A stretch of DNA of 64,000 nucleotides, taken from positions 117,409 through 181,408 of the forward strand of contig CAIOSI010000041.1 of the NCBI GenBank assembly GCA_903860975.1. The letters run 5' to 3'. This document shows, one piece after another, positions 7,453 through 15,135 of the stretch. Under the pieces are notes generated by a model. The model did not search any database. It was not told the origin of the DNA and was given only the letters and a program-made list of their open reading frames with translations. Origin of the DNA: an uncultured Alphaproteobacteria bacterium. GTDB lineage: Bacteria; Pseudomonadota; Alphaproteobacteria; Caulobacterales; Caulobacteraceae. Both the position numbers and the translations under genes were made by a program. Position 1 is the first letter of the stretch. The number at the start of each line of letters is the position of its first letter.

Positions 7453-9923
7453 TGCAAGGCCTCAGCGATCAGCTCATTTTCGGCTTCCCTCAGGATCAGG
7501 GTTTCTCCCGCGTGACCTGGCGAGCGTTCTTTGCCGATTTCCAATAGGATCGGCACCGAAAACGGCGACAGGTGTTCGAGAGGAGAATGCCGGATTCGTC
7601 CCTTTATGCGCATCAGCATCTGACCCAGGCGTGCGACGTCAATCAGGCCCGTCGCGGCGTCTTCGCGCGCGCAGCGGAGCAGCAAATGGCCCGGCTCGTG
7701 GCGACGAAGGGTGTCGTAGATAAGGTCGGTGGAGAACGTGATCTGGCGCCCCGTCTTCTGTTTCTGCCCCGGGAATCGCCGCTCGATCAGTCCGGCAATG
7801 ATCGCTGCGCCTTTGAATGCGCGCTTCATCATGAAACTTTCAGCGAGCCATGCGTCCAGGTCATCGCCCAGCATGTCCTGCGCGAAGAGCTCGTCAAAAT
7901 CGATCGCATCAAGCGGCTCTATCGCCCATATGGCTAGGGCGTAATCGTTGCAGACGAAGCCCAGGGGGCCGCGTCCCATTCGCTCCAATCGGCGCGTGAG
8001 GAGCATCGCAAGAGTGGTATGCGCCAGCCGACCCTCGAAGGGGTAGCAGACCATAAATTGCCGGCGACCTCGGGCGAAGGTCTCAAGCAACAGCTCGTCT
8101 TCCATCGGGATCAGGGAGCGGTCACGCTGCGCTTCAAGCCAATCGCGAACGTCGCGTGGCAGGATGTTCCAGTTTGCCTGGTCGTACATCAGTTGCCGCA
8201 CGCGCTTGGCGAGGTAGGTGGAAAGAGCGAACTTCGAACCGCCCCATGACGGCATCTTCGGATCGGCCGACGGCGCGGCCTGTACGAGGACGTCGAGGTT
8301 GGTTACGGCCACGAGCCGCCAGACCTGGCCGGCGAAGACAAAAGTCTCGCCGGGTTCCAACATTTCGATCATGCCCTCTTCGATTTCGCCGATCTTTCGG
8401 CCACCACGTCCGCCTGGCATGGCGATGCGGACCGAAAGTACGGCGGGTGAGACAATGGCACCGACGTTGAGACGATGGCGCTGGGCGGTCTCGGGGTTGC
8501 GCACCCTCCAAAGGCCATCTGGACCTTTCACGATCCGGCGGAAGCGGTCGTAGGTTTTCAACGCATAGCCACCGGTCGAGACGAAATCGACGACCTGCTC
8601 GAAATCTTCCCAGATCAGGTCCCGGTAAGGCCCGGCGCTGCGCACCTCCTCATAGAGTTTCAAGAGATCGAAGGGCTCAGAGCATGCGCAGCCCATGATA
8701 TGCTGGGCGAGCACGTCCAAGGCACCAAGGCGCGGCGGTTCGCCGTCGAGCTTGTTCTCGGCAATGGCATCGCGGGCAGCCTGGCACTCGAGCATCTCGA
8801 AACGATTGGCTGGAACGAAAAGAGCGCGGCTGGGCTCGTCCAGCCGGTGGTTGGCGCGGCCGATCCGCTGGACCATCCGCGAGGCGCCCTTGGGCGAAGC
8901 GAGTTGGATCACCAGGTCCACGTCGCCCCAATCAATGCCAAGATCGAGGGTGGAGGTGCAGACCACGGCGCGCAGTTCACCGCGAGCCATCGCCGCTTCG
9001 ACCTTGCGCCGCTGTTCGGGCGCCAAAGAGCCATGGTGCAGAGCAATCGGCAGACTGTCCTCGTTCAGCCGCCACAGCTCCTGAAAGGCGAACTCGGCCT
9101 GAAAGCGGGTGTTGACGAAGACCAGGGCTATCCGCGACTTTCGGATGACATCGTAGACCTCCTGCATGGCATGCTGCGCCGTATGCCCAGACCAGGGCAC
9201 CCGGCCTTGCGAAAGTAGCACCTCGACGATCGGATCTGCACCGGCAGGACCGCGCACAAGGTCGATGGAAGCATTGCCCCCTCTGACATGGTTGGCCATC
9301 CAGGCCTTGATGACTTCGGGATCCTCGATCGTCGCCGACAGTCCCACCCGCCGAAGGTTCGGCGCGAACTGATCAATTCGAGCGAGATCGAGCGCCAGCA
9401 GGTCGCCGCGCTTTGACGCGTGCAGCGTATGAATTTCGTCGAGGATTACGCACTCCAGGCTCTCGAAAAAGAGGCGTGCGCCCTCCCAGGCGCAAAGCAA
9501 GGCCAACTGCTCAGGCGTAGTCAGAAGAATCTCAGGCGGCTTTACCCGTTGCCGCTGGCGGCGCGCCATCCCGGTATCGCCGGTGCGGCTCTCAGCCGTG
9601 ATACCCAGACCCATCTCCAGGATCGGGGCGTTGAGGTTGCGCTCAACGTCGACAGCCAGCGCCTTCAACGGTGAGATGTAGAGTGTATGCAGGCCGCGCG
9701 CGGCGTTGGATGGTGCTCGATCGGCCAATTCGATGAGGCTAGGCAGGAACCCTGCCAGTGTCTTGCCGCCGCCCGTGGGCGCGATCAGCAGAGCGTCTCG
9801 GCCCGCCTTGGCGCACGCGATCATCGCCAGCTGGTGTTGACGCGGACTCCAGCCCCGCCCGGCGAACCAGTCGGCGAATCTCGGCGGTAGGAGATCGGCT
9901 TCGGGAACCGCGCTGTCAGCCAT
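7449..9923 (-). CDS. Ligase-associated DEXH-box helicase (Lhr-like)
   Basis: About 824 residues, the size of the Lhr core family. Seen in order: RQHQLAM near the N-terminus, Walker A APTGGGKT, the Walker B box DEIHTLH, VGLSATI (motif III), HHGSLAPEQR, CTSTLDLGIDWGDVD and the RMVQRIGRANHR motif VI. These fit an ATP-driven 3'-5' DNA helicase followed by the winged-helix and C-terminal Lhr domains. I choose the ATG at 9923 (MADSAVPE...) over an upstream TTG at 9992, whose extension looks uncharacteristic. It is the first gene of the operon with pdeM. Confidence 0.9.
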   Translation of the reverse strand: MADSAVPEADLLPPRFADWFAGRGWSPRQHQLAMIACAKAGRDALLIAPTGGGKTLAGFLPSLIELADRAPSNAARGLHTLYISPLKALAVDVERNLNAPILEMGLGITAESRTGDTGMARRQRQRVKPPEILLTTPEQLALLCAWEGARLFFESLECVILDEIHTLHASKRGDLLALDLARIDQFAPNLRRVGLSATIEDPEVIKAWMANHVRGGNASIDLVRGPAGADPIVEVLLSQGRVPWSGHTAQHAMQEVYDVIRKSRIALVFVNTRFQAEFAFQELWRLNEDSLPIALHHGSLAPEQRRKVEAAMARGELRAVVCTSTLDLGIDWGDVDLVIQLASPKGASRMVQRIGRANHRLDEPSRALFVPANRFEMLECQAARDAIAENKLDGEPPRLGALDVLAQHIMGCACSEPFDLLKLYEEVRSAGPYRDLIWEDFEQVVDFVSTGGYALKTYDRFRRIVKGPDGLWRVRNPETAQRHRLNVGAIVSPAVLSVRIAMPGGRGGRKIGEIEEGMIEMLEPGETFVFAGQVWRLVAVTNLDVLVQAAPSADPKMPSWGGSKFALSTYLAKRVRQLMYDQANWNILPRDVRDWLEAQRDRSLIPMEDELLLETFARGRRQFMVCYPFEGRLAHTTLAMLLTRRLERMGRGPLGFVCNDYALAIWAIEPLDAIDFDELFAQDMLGDDLDAWLAESFMMKRAFKGAAIIAGLIERRFPGQKQKTGRQITFSTDLIYDTLRRHEPGHLLLRCAREDAATGLIDVARLGQMLMRIKGRIRHSPLEHLSPFSVPILLEIGKERSPGHAGETLILREAENELIAEALQ

Positions 9924-9939
9924 CTTCGACCTATAACAT

Positions 9940-9954
9940 GTTCTCGTTACGTTT
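9940..9954. promoter_or_regulatory. LexA-like direct repeat in the divergent promoter
   Basis: GTTC-N7-GTTT, one base from the alphaproteobacterial LexA box GTTC-N7-GTTC. It lies 17 bases upstream of the helicase start, between the helicase-pdeM operon and the divergent gene at 10022. Only a candidate site. Confidence 0.3.
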
Positions 9955-10021
9955 CCCGTCGGAGGTTTACTTGCGCGGTAAAATATAGACAAAACGCTGC
10001 GCCCAAGTCAGGACAGCTGCC

Positions 10022-11173
10022 ATGAATCCCAACGCTGAATTCGATATCATCGTCTATGGCGCCACCGGCTACACGGGTCGGCTGGTCGCAGAGTACTTAG
10101 CGCATCGCTACGGCGTCGGCGGAGATATAAAATGGGCGATGGCTGGGCGCAGCGCCGCCAAATTGGCTGAGGTGCGCGACGAAATGGGTGCGCCGGCTGA
10201 GACGCCGCTGATCGTGGCCGATGCCGATGATGCGGCGCAACTGGAGGCAATGGTTCGCCGCGCAAAGGCGATCATCACTACGGTCGGACCCTATCAGCTT
10301 TATGGCGACAAGCTGGTGGCGGCCTGTGTCGCGACCGGTACAGACTGCCTGGATCTTTCGGGTGAACCGACCTGGATGGCGCAAATTATCGCCACTCACG
10401 ATGCAGCGGCAAAAACGTCCGGCGCACGGATCGTCCACTCCTGCGGTTTTGACTCCATCCCGTTCGAACTCGGCGTCTGGTTTGCTGAGGAAACGGCCAA
10501 GGCAAAATTGGGTGGCTATGTTCCGCGCGTGAAGGGCCGCCTTCGGACGATGAAGGGCGGCCTCTCAGGCGGTACGGCGGCCAGCGGCGCGGCGACCATG
10601 GCTGCGATTCAGAAAGATCCTGGCCTGATCGCGGTCATGATGAACCCGTTTGCGCTGACGCCAGGCTTCCAGGGGCCTGAGCAGCCGCCCGGCAATGCGG
10701 TCGAGCACGATCTGGACCTTGGAGCAGATGTCGGACCGTTCATGATGGCGGTGATCAACACCAAGAACGTCCATCGCTCGAATGCCCTGCTGGGTCACCG
10801 ATGGGGGACGGATTTCAAGTACGATGAGATGTCGATCGTCGTTCCAGGCGCTCCGACCGAGTTCACAGGTATGGGCGCCGAGGCGCCGAAACCGGGTGAT
10901 GGTCCCTCGAAGGCTGAACGGGAGGCGGGGTTCTACGACATCGTCTTCGTTGGCGTCGCCGACGATGGCCGCCAGGTCAAAGTGTCCGTGAAGGGCGATC
11001 GCGATCCGGGCTATGGCTCGACATCGAAGATGTTGGCGGAGGCCGCCATCTGCCTGGTCAGGGACACCCCGTCCACGCCCGGCGGCGTCTGGACGCCGGG
11101 CGCGGCGATGGGATCAAAGCTTGTTGACCGGCTACAGGCGAACGCCGGGCTCACGTTCAGCGTCGAGAGCTGA
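10022..11173 (+). CDS. Saccharopine dehydrogenase-like / trans-acting enoyl reductase family oxidoreductase
   Basis: A 383-residue protein with an N-terminal Rossmann fold: IIVYGATGYTGRLVAEYLA at about 10-28, then WAMAGRSAAKL and a DADD acidic strand end. A catalytic-domain signature HSCGFDSIPFELG lies near residue 140. This is the layout of the saccharopine-dehydrogenase-like family that includes mycobacterial trans-acting enoyl reductases, which act in lipid biosynthesis. The real substrate is not evident. It is transcribed alone, divergently from the helicase operon. No lysine-pathway neighbours are present, so lysine metabolism is unlikely. Confidence 0.8.
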   Translation: MNPNAEFDIIVYGATGYTGRLVAEYLAHRYGVGGDIKWAMAGRSAAKLAEVRDEMGAPAETPLIVADADDAAQLEAMVRRAKAIITTVGPYQLYGDKLVAACVATGTDCLDLSGEPTWMAQIIATHDAAAKTSGARIVHSCGFDSIPFELGVWFAEETAKAKLGGYVPRVKGRLRTMKGGLSGGTAASGAATMAAIQKDPGLIAVMMNPFALTPGFQGPEQPPGNAVEHDLDLGADVGPFMMAVINTKNVHRSNALLGHRWGTDFKYDEMSIVVPGAPTEFTGMGAEAPKPGDGPSKAEREAGFYDIVFVGVADDGRQVKVSVKGDRDPGYGSTSKMLAEAAICLVRDTPSTPGGVWTPGAAMGSKLVDRLQANAGLTFSVES

Positions 11174-11188
11174 CGCGCTTCTCCTCGA

Positions 11189-11551
11189 CTAGCAGGCGTA
11201 AAGACTGCGCACCGGAACGCGGCGGCCAATATAGGGGTCCCATACCCAGCGCGTCGTCTCGCACGTCTGGTCGTCGGGGTAGTCGTAGCCGTAGGTGTAA
11301 ACCGGACGCGCAGCGTACTCGCCGCGACCATAATAGCTGTGTCCGTAGTAAGGACCATGATTGGATGCGATCGCCGCGCCTAAGGCCAAGCCCACGACGC
11401 CAGCGGCAATCGCTGCGCCGCCATTTCCGTGGCCATAATGACGACCGTAATAGCTATGGCCGTAGGGACGTGCATCGGCCGTCGTCGCGGTCGCGAAAAT
11501 CGCGCCGCCCAGGGTGATCGCCGCCATTGCGGCCGTCAGAGCTTTTCTCAT
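11189..11551 (-). CDS. Secreted Gly/Tyr-rich protein
   Basis: A 120-residue protein with a clear signal peptide (MRKALTAAMAAITLGGAIF..., cleavage probably after A-D-A near residue 27). Then comes a His/Tyr/Gly segment with a repeated HSYYGR motif. A glycine-zipper-like hydrophobic stretch follows (AAIAAGVVGLALGAAIA, about 49-65). The C-terminus reads C-E-T-T-R-W-V-W-D...C, with two cysteines that could form a disulfide. It resembles small envelope proteins common in Caulobacterales and Rhizobiales. It ends 16 bases from the stop of the oxidoreductase gene. Function unknown. Confidence 0.72.
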   Translation of the reverse strand: MRKALTAAMAAITLGGAIFATATTADARPYGHSYYGRHYGHGNGGAAIAAGVVGLALGAAIASNHGPYYGHSYYGRGEYAARPVYTYGYDYPDDQTCETTRWVWDPYIGRRVPVRSLYAC

Positions 11552-11771
11552 CGTGGCCTCCTCATCTGTGCTGAACGGCTTGGACGCCGCATCGTTCGCA
11601 GAGTTAAGATGTCCTGACTGAACCGTAGCTGAACAGGTCCTTTAAGAGGCCGTCCGTTTGGCCCGGTCGCGTTATCGCCGCCGATTCCCCTTGCGTCACG
11701 GTGGACGCCCAAGATCAGCAAGGACAAGCTGGTGTTGAGCTGAGACAACATGGATGAATCGGGAGGGGTGG

Positions 11772-12743
11772 ATGAAGGACTTCGCGGGCAAGATGGCCGT
11801 CGTTACAGGCGGCGGCACGGGCATGGGACGCGAACTCGCCCGACAGTTGATCGCCGAGGGCTGCAGTGTCGCCATATGCGATGTTTCGGCGCGCAACATG
11901 GCTGAGACGATTGCGCTTTGCGAAGCCGATGGCGTTCCGCAGGGCGCACGGATCACGGCCCACGTCGCAGATGTCTCCGACGAAAGTCAGCTGATCCGTT
12001 TTCGCGACGATGCGGCCCAGCAACACGACAGCGACCGGTTGCATCTGCTGTTCAACAACGCCGGAATTGGTGGCGGCGGCTCGATTGTGACGGGCAGCCG
12101 TGAGGACTGGGAGCGTACGTTCAACGTTTGCTGGGGCGGGGTATACCTGGGCGTCCGCACGTTCCTGCCCATGCTTCAAGCCGCCGACGAGGCGCACATC
12201 ATCAACACCTCGAGCGTGAACGGATTCTGGGCAAGCCTAGGGCCCAATGTCAGCCACACAGCCTACGCGGCCGCCAAGTTCGCCGTGAAGGGTTTCTCCG
12301 AAGCCCTGATCACCGACCTCAGGTTGAACGCGCCTCACATCAAGGTCTCAGTGGTCATGCCTGGCCACATCGGCACCTCCATCGTCGTCAATTCTCGAAA
12401 GGTTCACAGCGGCCGCGACGAGGAAGCACTGTCGGCCGAGGAAGTCACGCAAGCCCGCGCGCGGATCGCAAATATGGGTCTCGACGTTAGCCAGATGTCC
12501 GACCAGGCTGTTCAGGCGATGGCCGCCGAACAACACCGCCGCTTCCTCGAAAACGCGCCAATGACTGCGGCGGCGGCGGCGACCATCATCTTGGACGGCG
12601 TCAGGGCCGAGCGCTGGCGCATTCTGGTGGGCGACGACGCGCACAAGATGGATGCCTTGGTCCGCGCAGACCCGGAGGCGGCCTATAGCCCTGAGTTTTA
12701 CGAGGTCCTGACCGAAGAGATCGGGTGGCGGCTCGGCCGTTAG
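11772..12743 (+). CDS. SDR family NAD(P)-dependent oxidoreductase
   Basis: About 323 residues from the ATG at 11772, chosen because GGGAGGGG lies 4-8 bases upstream; an in-frame ATG at 11754 would add six residues and lacks such a site. Classical short-chain dehydrogenase motifs: GGGTGMGREL (cofactor), NNAGIGG, the active-site Ser in NTSSVNG, and Y-x-x-x-K in the T-A-Y-A-A-A-K-F segment. The C-terminus is longer than in minimal SDRs. Substrate unknown. It is followed 10 bases later by a PIG-L deacetylase gene and is probably co-transcribed. Confidence 0.85.
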   Translation: MKDFAGKMAVVTGGGTGMGRELARQLIAEGCSVAICDVSARNMAETIALCEADGVPQGARITAHVADVSDESQLIRFRDDAAQQHDSDRLHLLFNNAGIGGGGSIVTGSREDWERTFNVCWGGVYLGVRTFLPMLQAADEAHIINTSSVNGFWASLGPNVSHTAYAAAKFAVKGFSEALITDLRLNAPHIKVSVVMPGHIGTSIVVNSRKVHSGRDEEALSAEEVTQARARIANMGLDVSQMSDQAVQAMAAEQHRRFLENAPMTAAAAATIILDGVRAERWRILVGDDAHKMDALVRADPEAAYSPEFYEVLTEEIGWRLGR

Positions 12744-12753
12744 CGTTGAATCT

Positions 12754-13512
12754 ATGGCGACGATCTTGGCGGTCCACGCCCATCCCGATGACATCGAGCA
12801 CCTGGCGGCAGGCACCTTGGCGATCCTGGCGGCCAAGGGACATCGGATCTTCATCGCGACCCTGACCGCCGGAGAGTGTGGCTCGGCCTCGAGCGACCTT
12901 GCCGCGACGGGGATCATCCGCAACGCCGAGGCCGCGCGCGCCGCCGCCCTGATCGGCGCGGAGTACCGTTGCGCAGGCCTGCCAGATCTCGGCGTGTTCA
13001 ATGACGATTGCTCGCGCCGTGCGGTGACTGAGCTGATCCGATGGGCCAAGGCCGAGGTCGTCATCGCAGCCTCACCCGCCGATTACCACCCCGATCACGA
13101 GGCGGCGAGCGAGCTGGTTCGCGATGCCTGTTTTGCTTCATCCGTCCCGAACTACCGAACAGGCTCGGCTGAGGCGCTCGCAACGATCCCGCACCTCTAT
13201 TTTATGGACCCTATCGGCGGGCGTGATCGGCAAGGCCGCAGGATTGTCGCCGACTTCGGGGTCGATATCGCCGCCGGATTCGCCACGAAGCAGCAGATGC
13301 TTTCGGCCCATATCAGCCAGGCCGAATGGGTTCTGCGCCAGCACGGCATTTCAGATCACTTGGGTTCGATGGAAGCCTGGGCGCGCCACCGGGGCAAGGA
13401 TTTTGGTGTCGTCTTCGGTGAGGGCTTCCGCCAATACTGGCACGAGCCCTATCCGAAGACGCCGAAGCTTCAAGACTTGCTGGGCGAGGCGCTGGTGATC
13501 GCAGCGTCATAG
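12754..13512 (+). CDS. PIG-L family deacetylase
   Basis: A 252-residue protein that opens with [11 protein letters not shown], the zinc-binding HPDD motif of PIG-L/LmbE deacetylases, and has the second ligand region DYHPDHEAA near residue 110. These enzymes remove acetyl groups from N-acetylated sugars or glycoconjugates. Its stop lies inside the 3' end of an antisense Gfo/Idh/MocA gene remnant. PIG-L and Gfo/Idh genes often occur together in amino-sugar use, so the neighbouring broken gene may once have been a functional partner. Confidence 0.87.
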   Translation: MATILAVHAHPDDIEHLAAGTLAILAAKGHRIFIATLTAGECGSASSDLAATGIIRNAEAARAAALIGAEYRCAGLPDLGVFNDDCSRRAVTELIRWAKAEVVIAASPADYHPDHEAASELVRDACFASSVPNYRTGSAEALATIPHLYFMDPIGGRDRQGRRIVADFGVDIAAGFATKQQMLSAHISQAEWVLRQHGISDHLGSMEAWARHRGKDFGVVFGEGFRQYWHEPYPKTPKLQDLLGEALVIAAS

Positions 13513-13691
13513 CGCGCCCACATCGCACGGCAATCCAACACCTCGCCAGACGCCATCGCTTCATCGATGGCCATGACCGTCAATCCGGCTTGCAGGCTAT
13601 CGAATGGTGTCACCGGAAACGCGGCTCCGTCGCGCAGGCTGGCCAAGAGATCAAGGACCATGGATTGATCCGCGCCATTGTGGGCGTCAGC
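13470..13691 (-). pseudogene. 3' remnant of a Gfo/Idh/MocA oxidoreductase gene
   Basis: The minus-strand frame reads ...[17 protein letters not shown] and then [20 protein letters not shown]. This is the tail of Gfo/Idh/MocA sugar dehydrogenases ([11 protein letters not shown] followed by a short helix and stop). Only about 70 codons remain. Upstream of about 13691 the similarity ends where the IS256-type transposase similarity begins on the other strand. The Rossmann-fold half is absent from the window, so the gene is a decapitated remnant. Confidence 0.65.
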
Positions 13692-13883
13692 GGCGAGATC
13701 AAGCAGCGCACCGACGTCGTCGGCATCTTACCCAACGAGGCCGCCATCACCCGCCTGGTCGGCGTGATCCTGCTCGAACAGAACGACGAGTGGGCCGTCA
13801 AGCGGTCGCGCTACATGACGGTGGAAAGTATCGCGCCGCTGAGCGACAATCCCTTCTTCAGCCTGCCCATAGGGGCAGCCTGA
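13692..13883 (+). pseudogene. C-terminal fragment of an IS256-family transposase
   Basis: From GGC at 13692 the frame reads [19 protein letters not shown], then a segment with LLEQNDEW and R-Y-M-T. This is the conserved end of IS256-family (MULE-like) transposases. Only about 63 of some 400 residues remain; the catalytic part is gone. The plausible element end at 13925-13952 (TTACACCAC...GGGACACGACC) fits the terminal sequence of such elements. Confidence 0.75.
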
Positions 13884-13952
13884 TCGATCCGGCCTTGCCG
13901 GAGATCGTGGCGATCACGACGCCGCAGTTACACCACTCGGTGGGACACGACC
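13884..13952 (+). mobile_element. Right end of the IS256-family remnant
   Basis: The last 69 bases after the transposase stop end in a stretch resembling the outer end of IS256-family elements (TTACACCACTCGGTGGGACA at 13928-13947, then CGACC). No matching left end was seen, so the element is incomplete. The 200 bases after it, up to the toxin promoter, contain no gene I recognise. Confidence 0.5.
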
Positions 13953-14151
13953 GAATGTGGCATCATGTAAGAATAGCCAAATGGACCATTTCCTCCCGGA
14001 GCCCATTTTTCATAATGGCGCGGTATCATCCCGCTGGGGAGCGCAAATCGTTGTCTGGCGCATAGACCTGGCTGTGACGCCTAGCGCAATTCAGAAAGCA
14101 TCCGTTGCGATGACCTCTTACAGGCCGCCAATCGGGTAAGCCATTGCGGGC

Positions 14152-14180
14152 TTGCATGTTTATACAAAATTTTGTATGAT
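14152..14180 (+). promoter_or_regulatory. Promoter and palindromic operator of the HigB/HigA-like pair
   Basis: A -35-like TTGCAT (14152-14157), a 17-base spacer and a -10-like TATGAT (14175-14180). A perfect 16-bp palindrome ATACAAAATTTTGTAT (14162-14177) fills the spacer and runs into the -10. That is where an autorepressor antitoxin would bind to block RNA polymerase. The predicted transcription start falls at about 14186-14188. Confidence 0.65.
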
Positions 14181-14186
14181 CCTGTT

Positions 14187-14549
14187 GTGGATGATGCCAA
14201 GGATGATGCCAAGGACGATCCGAAAGACATCGATTTCGTAGATACCGCGCTCGATGACCTGCGGACCTTCCCGGATGAGGCCCGGCGAGATGCTGGGTAT
14301 CAGCTCGACAAGGTGCAGCACGGGGAAGAACCCGACGACTGGAAGCCCTTTCCAGCGGTTGGGCCAGGGACGCGTGAAATCCGCATTGCCGAGGATAATG
14401 GTGCGTTCCGCGTTATGTATGTCGTCAAATTCGCCGAAAAAATTCATGTTTTGCATTGTTTTCAGAAAAAGACCCAGGCCACGGCCAGGAAAGATGTCGA
14501 TCTCGCGAAGAAGCGATATGCCAGTCTCAAGAGGGAGTTCGGTAAATGA
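14187..14549 (+). CDS. RelE/ParE-superfamily toxin, Gp49/HigB-like
   Basis: About 120 residues. The core IDFVDTALDDLR...AGYQLDKVQ, W-K-P, REIRI, FRVMYV and the HCFQKKTQ end are typical of phage-derived Gp49-like toxins, which cleave mRNA on the ribosome or act as similar RNases. I choose GTG at 14187; the upstream TTG at 14172 lies inside the palindromic operator. There is no Shine-Dalgarno sequence and the GTG coincides with the predicted transcription start, so it may be translated leaderless. The first residues come from a threefold 12-bp repeat (DDAK DDAK DDPK). It overlaps the antitoxin gene by four bases. Confidence 0.85.
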   Translation: MDDAKDDAKDDPKDIDFVDTALDDLRTFPDEARRDAGYQLDKVQHGEEPDDWKPFPAVGPGTREIRIAEDNGAFRVMYVVKFAEKIHVLHCFQKKTQATARKDVDLAKKRYASLKREFGK

Positions 14550-14827
14550 GCAGCCAGACCTTCAAAAGCGTGTGGGACGCTATCGAAAACACCCCTGAGG
14601 AAGCGGAGAACATGAAGCTCCGCTCTGCCCTCATGCGTGATCTGCAGAAGTATATTCAGGCGCGGGGCTGGAAGCAGGCCGAAGCGGCTGAGGCCTTCCA
14701 AGTCACGCAGCCCCGAATCTCCGACCTGCTGCGAGGAAAAATCAGCCTGTTTAGCCTGGACACGCTGGTCAACATGGTGGCGGCTGCGGGGCTTCACATC
14801 GACATGAGAGTCGCCGAGGCCGCGTAA
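14546..14827 (+). CDS. XRE-family antitoxin, HigA-like
   Basis: A 93-residue protein. Residues about 30-80 contain a helix-turn-helix of the XRE type: RGWKQAEAAEAFQVTQPRIS followed by DLLRGKI and F-S-L-D-T-L. The ATG overlaps the toxin stop (ATGA). Toxin-first order is that of higBA modules. It is expected to neutralise the toxin and repress the shared promoter through the palindrome at 14162-14177. Both genes look intact, making this the most complete chromosomal toxin-antitoxin pair outside the transposon. Confidence 0.86.
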   Translation: MSSQTFKSVWDAIENTPEEAENMKLRSALMRDLQKYIQARGWKQAEAAEAFQVTQPRISDLLRGKISLFSLDTLVNMVAAAGLHIDMRVAEAA

Positions 14828-15135
14828 TCGAGAGCCAGCGGGGGAGGCTGGGCAATCGGGGACGATCTGCATGAGGCCTGCCTAGCAAGATCAGGAATTT
14901 GCGCCGGCGCAAATGAAGAGACCGGCAGCGCTCAACACTACGTCCCGGTACCCTGCTGAGCGGCCGATTCTTCGGTCCCGCTTTAGCGCCATCTCCCGAG
15001 CCCGCGTCGTGCATGGCGACCAGGACATGGGCGATGCGTTGACCCAGGCCGATCCGATAGGTCTTCATCTTGCCTCGCCGTCCGCGCCCAGGAAGCGGGC
15101 AACACAGCACTGCCGCTTGACCGCCGCCACTGTCT
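14828..15135. other. Intergenic region with an 18-bp palindrome
   Basis: No gene I recognise. The one structure is a perfect palindrome ATTTGCGCCGGCGCAAAT at 14897-14914. It has no T-run and no loop, so it looks more like a protein site than a terminator. A minus-strand frame continues through this stretch but resembles no family I know. Confidence 0.4.
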
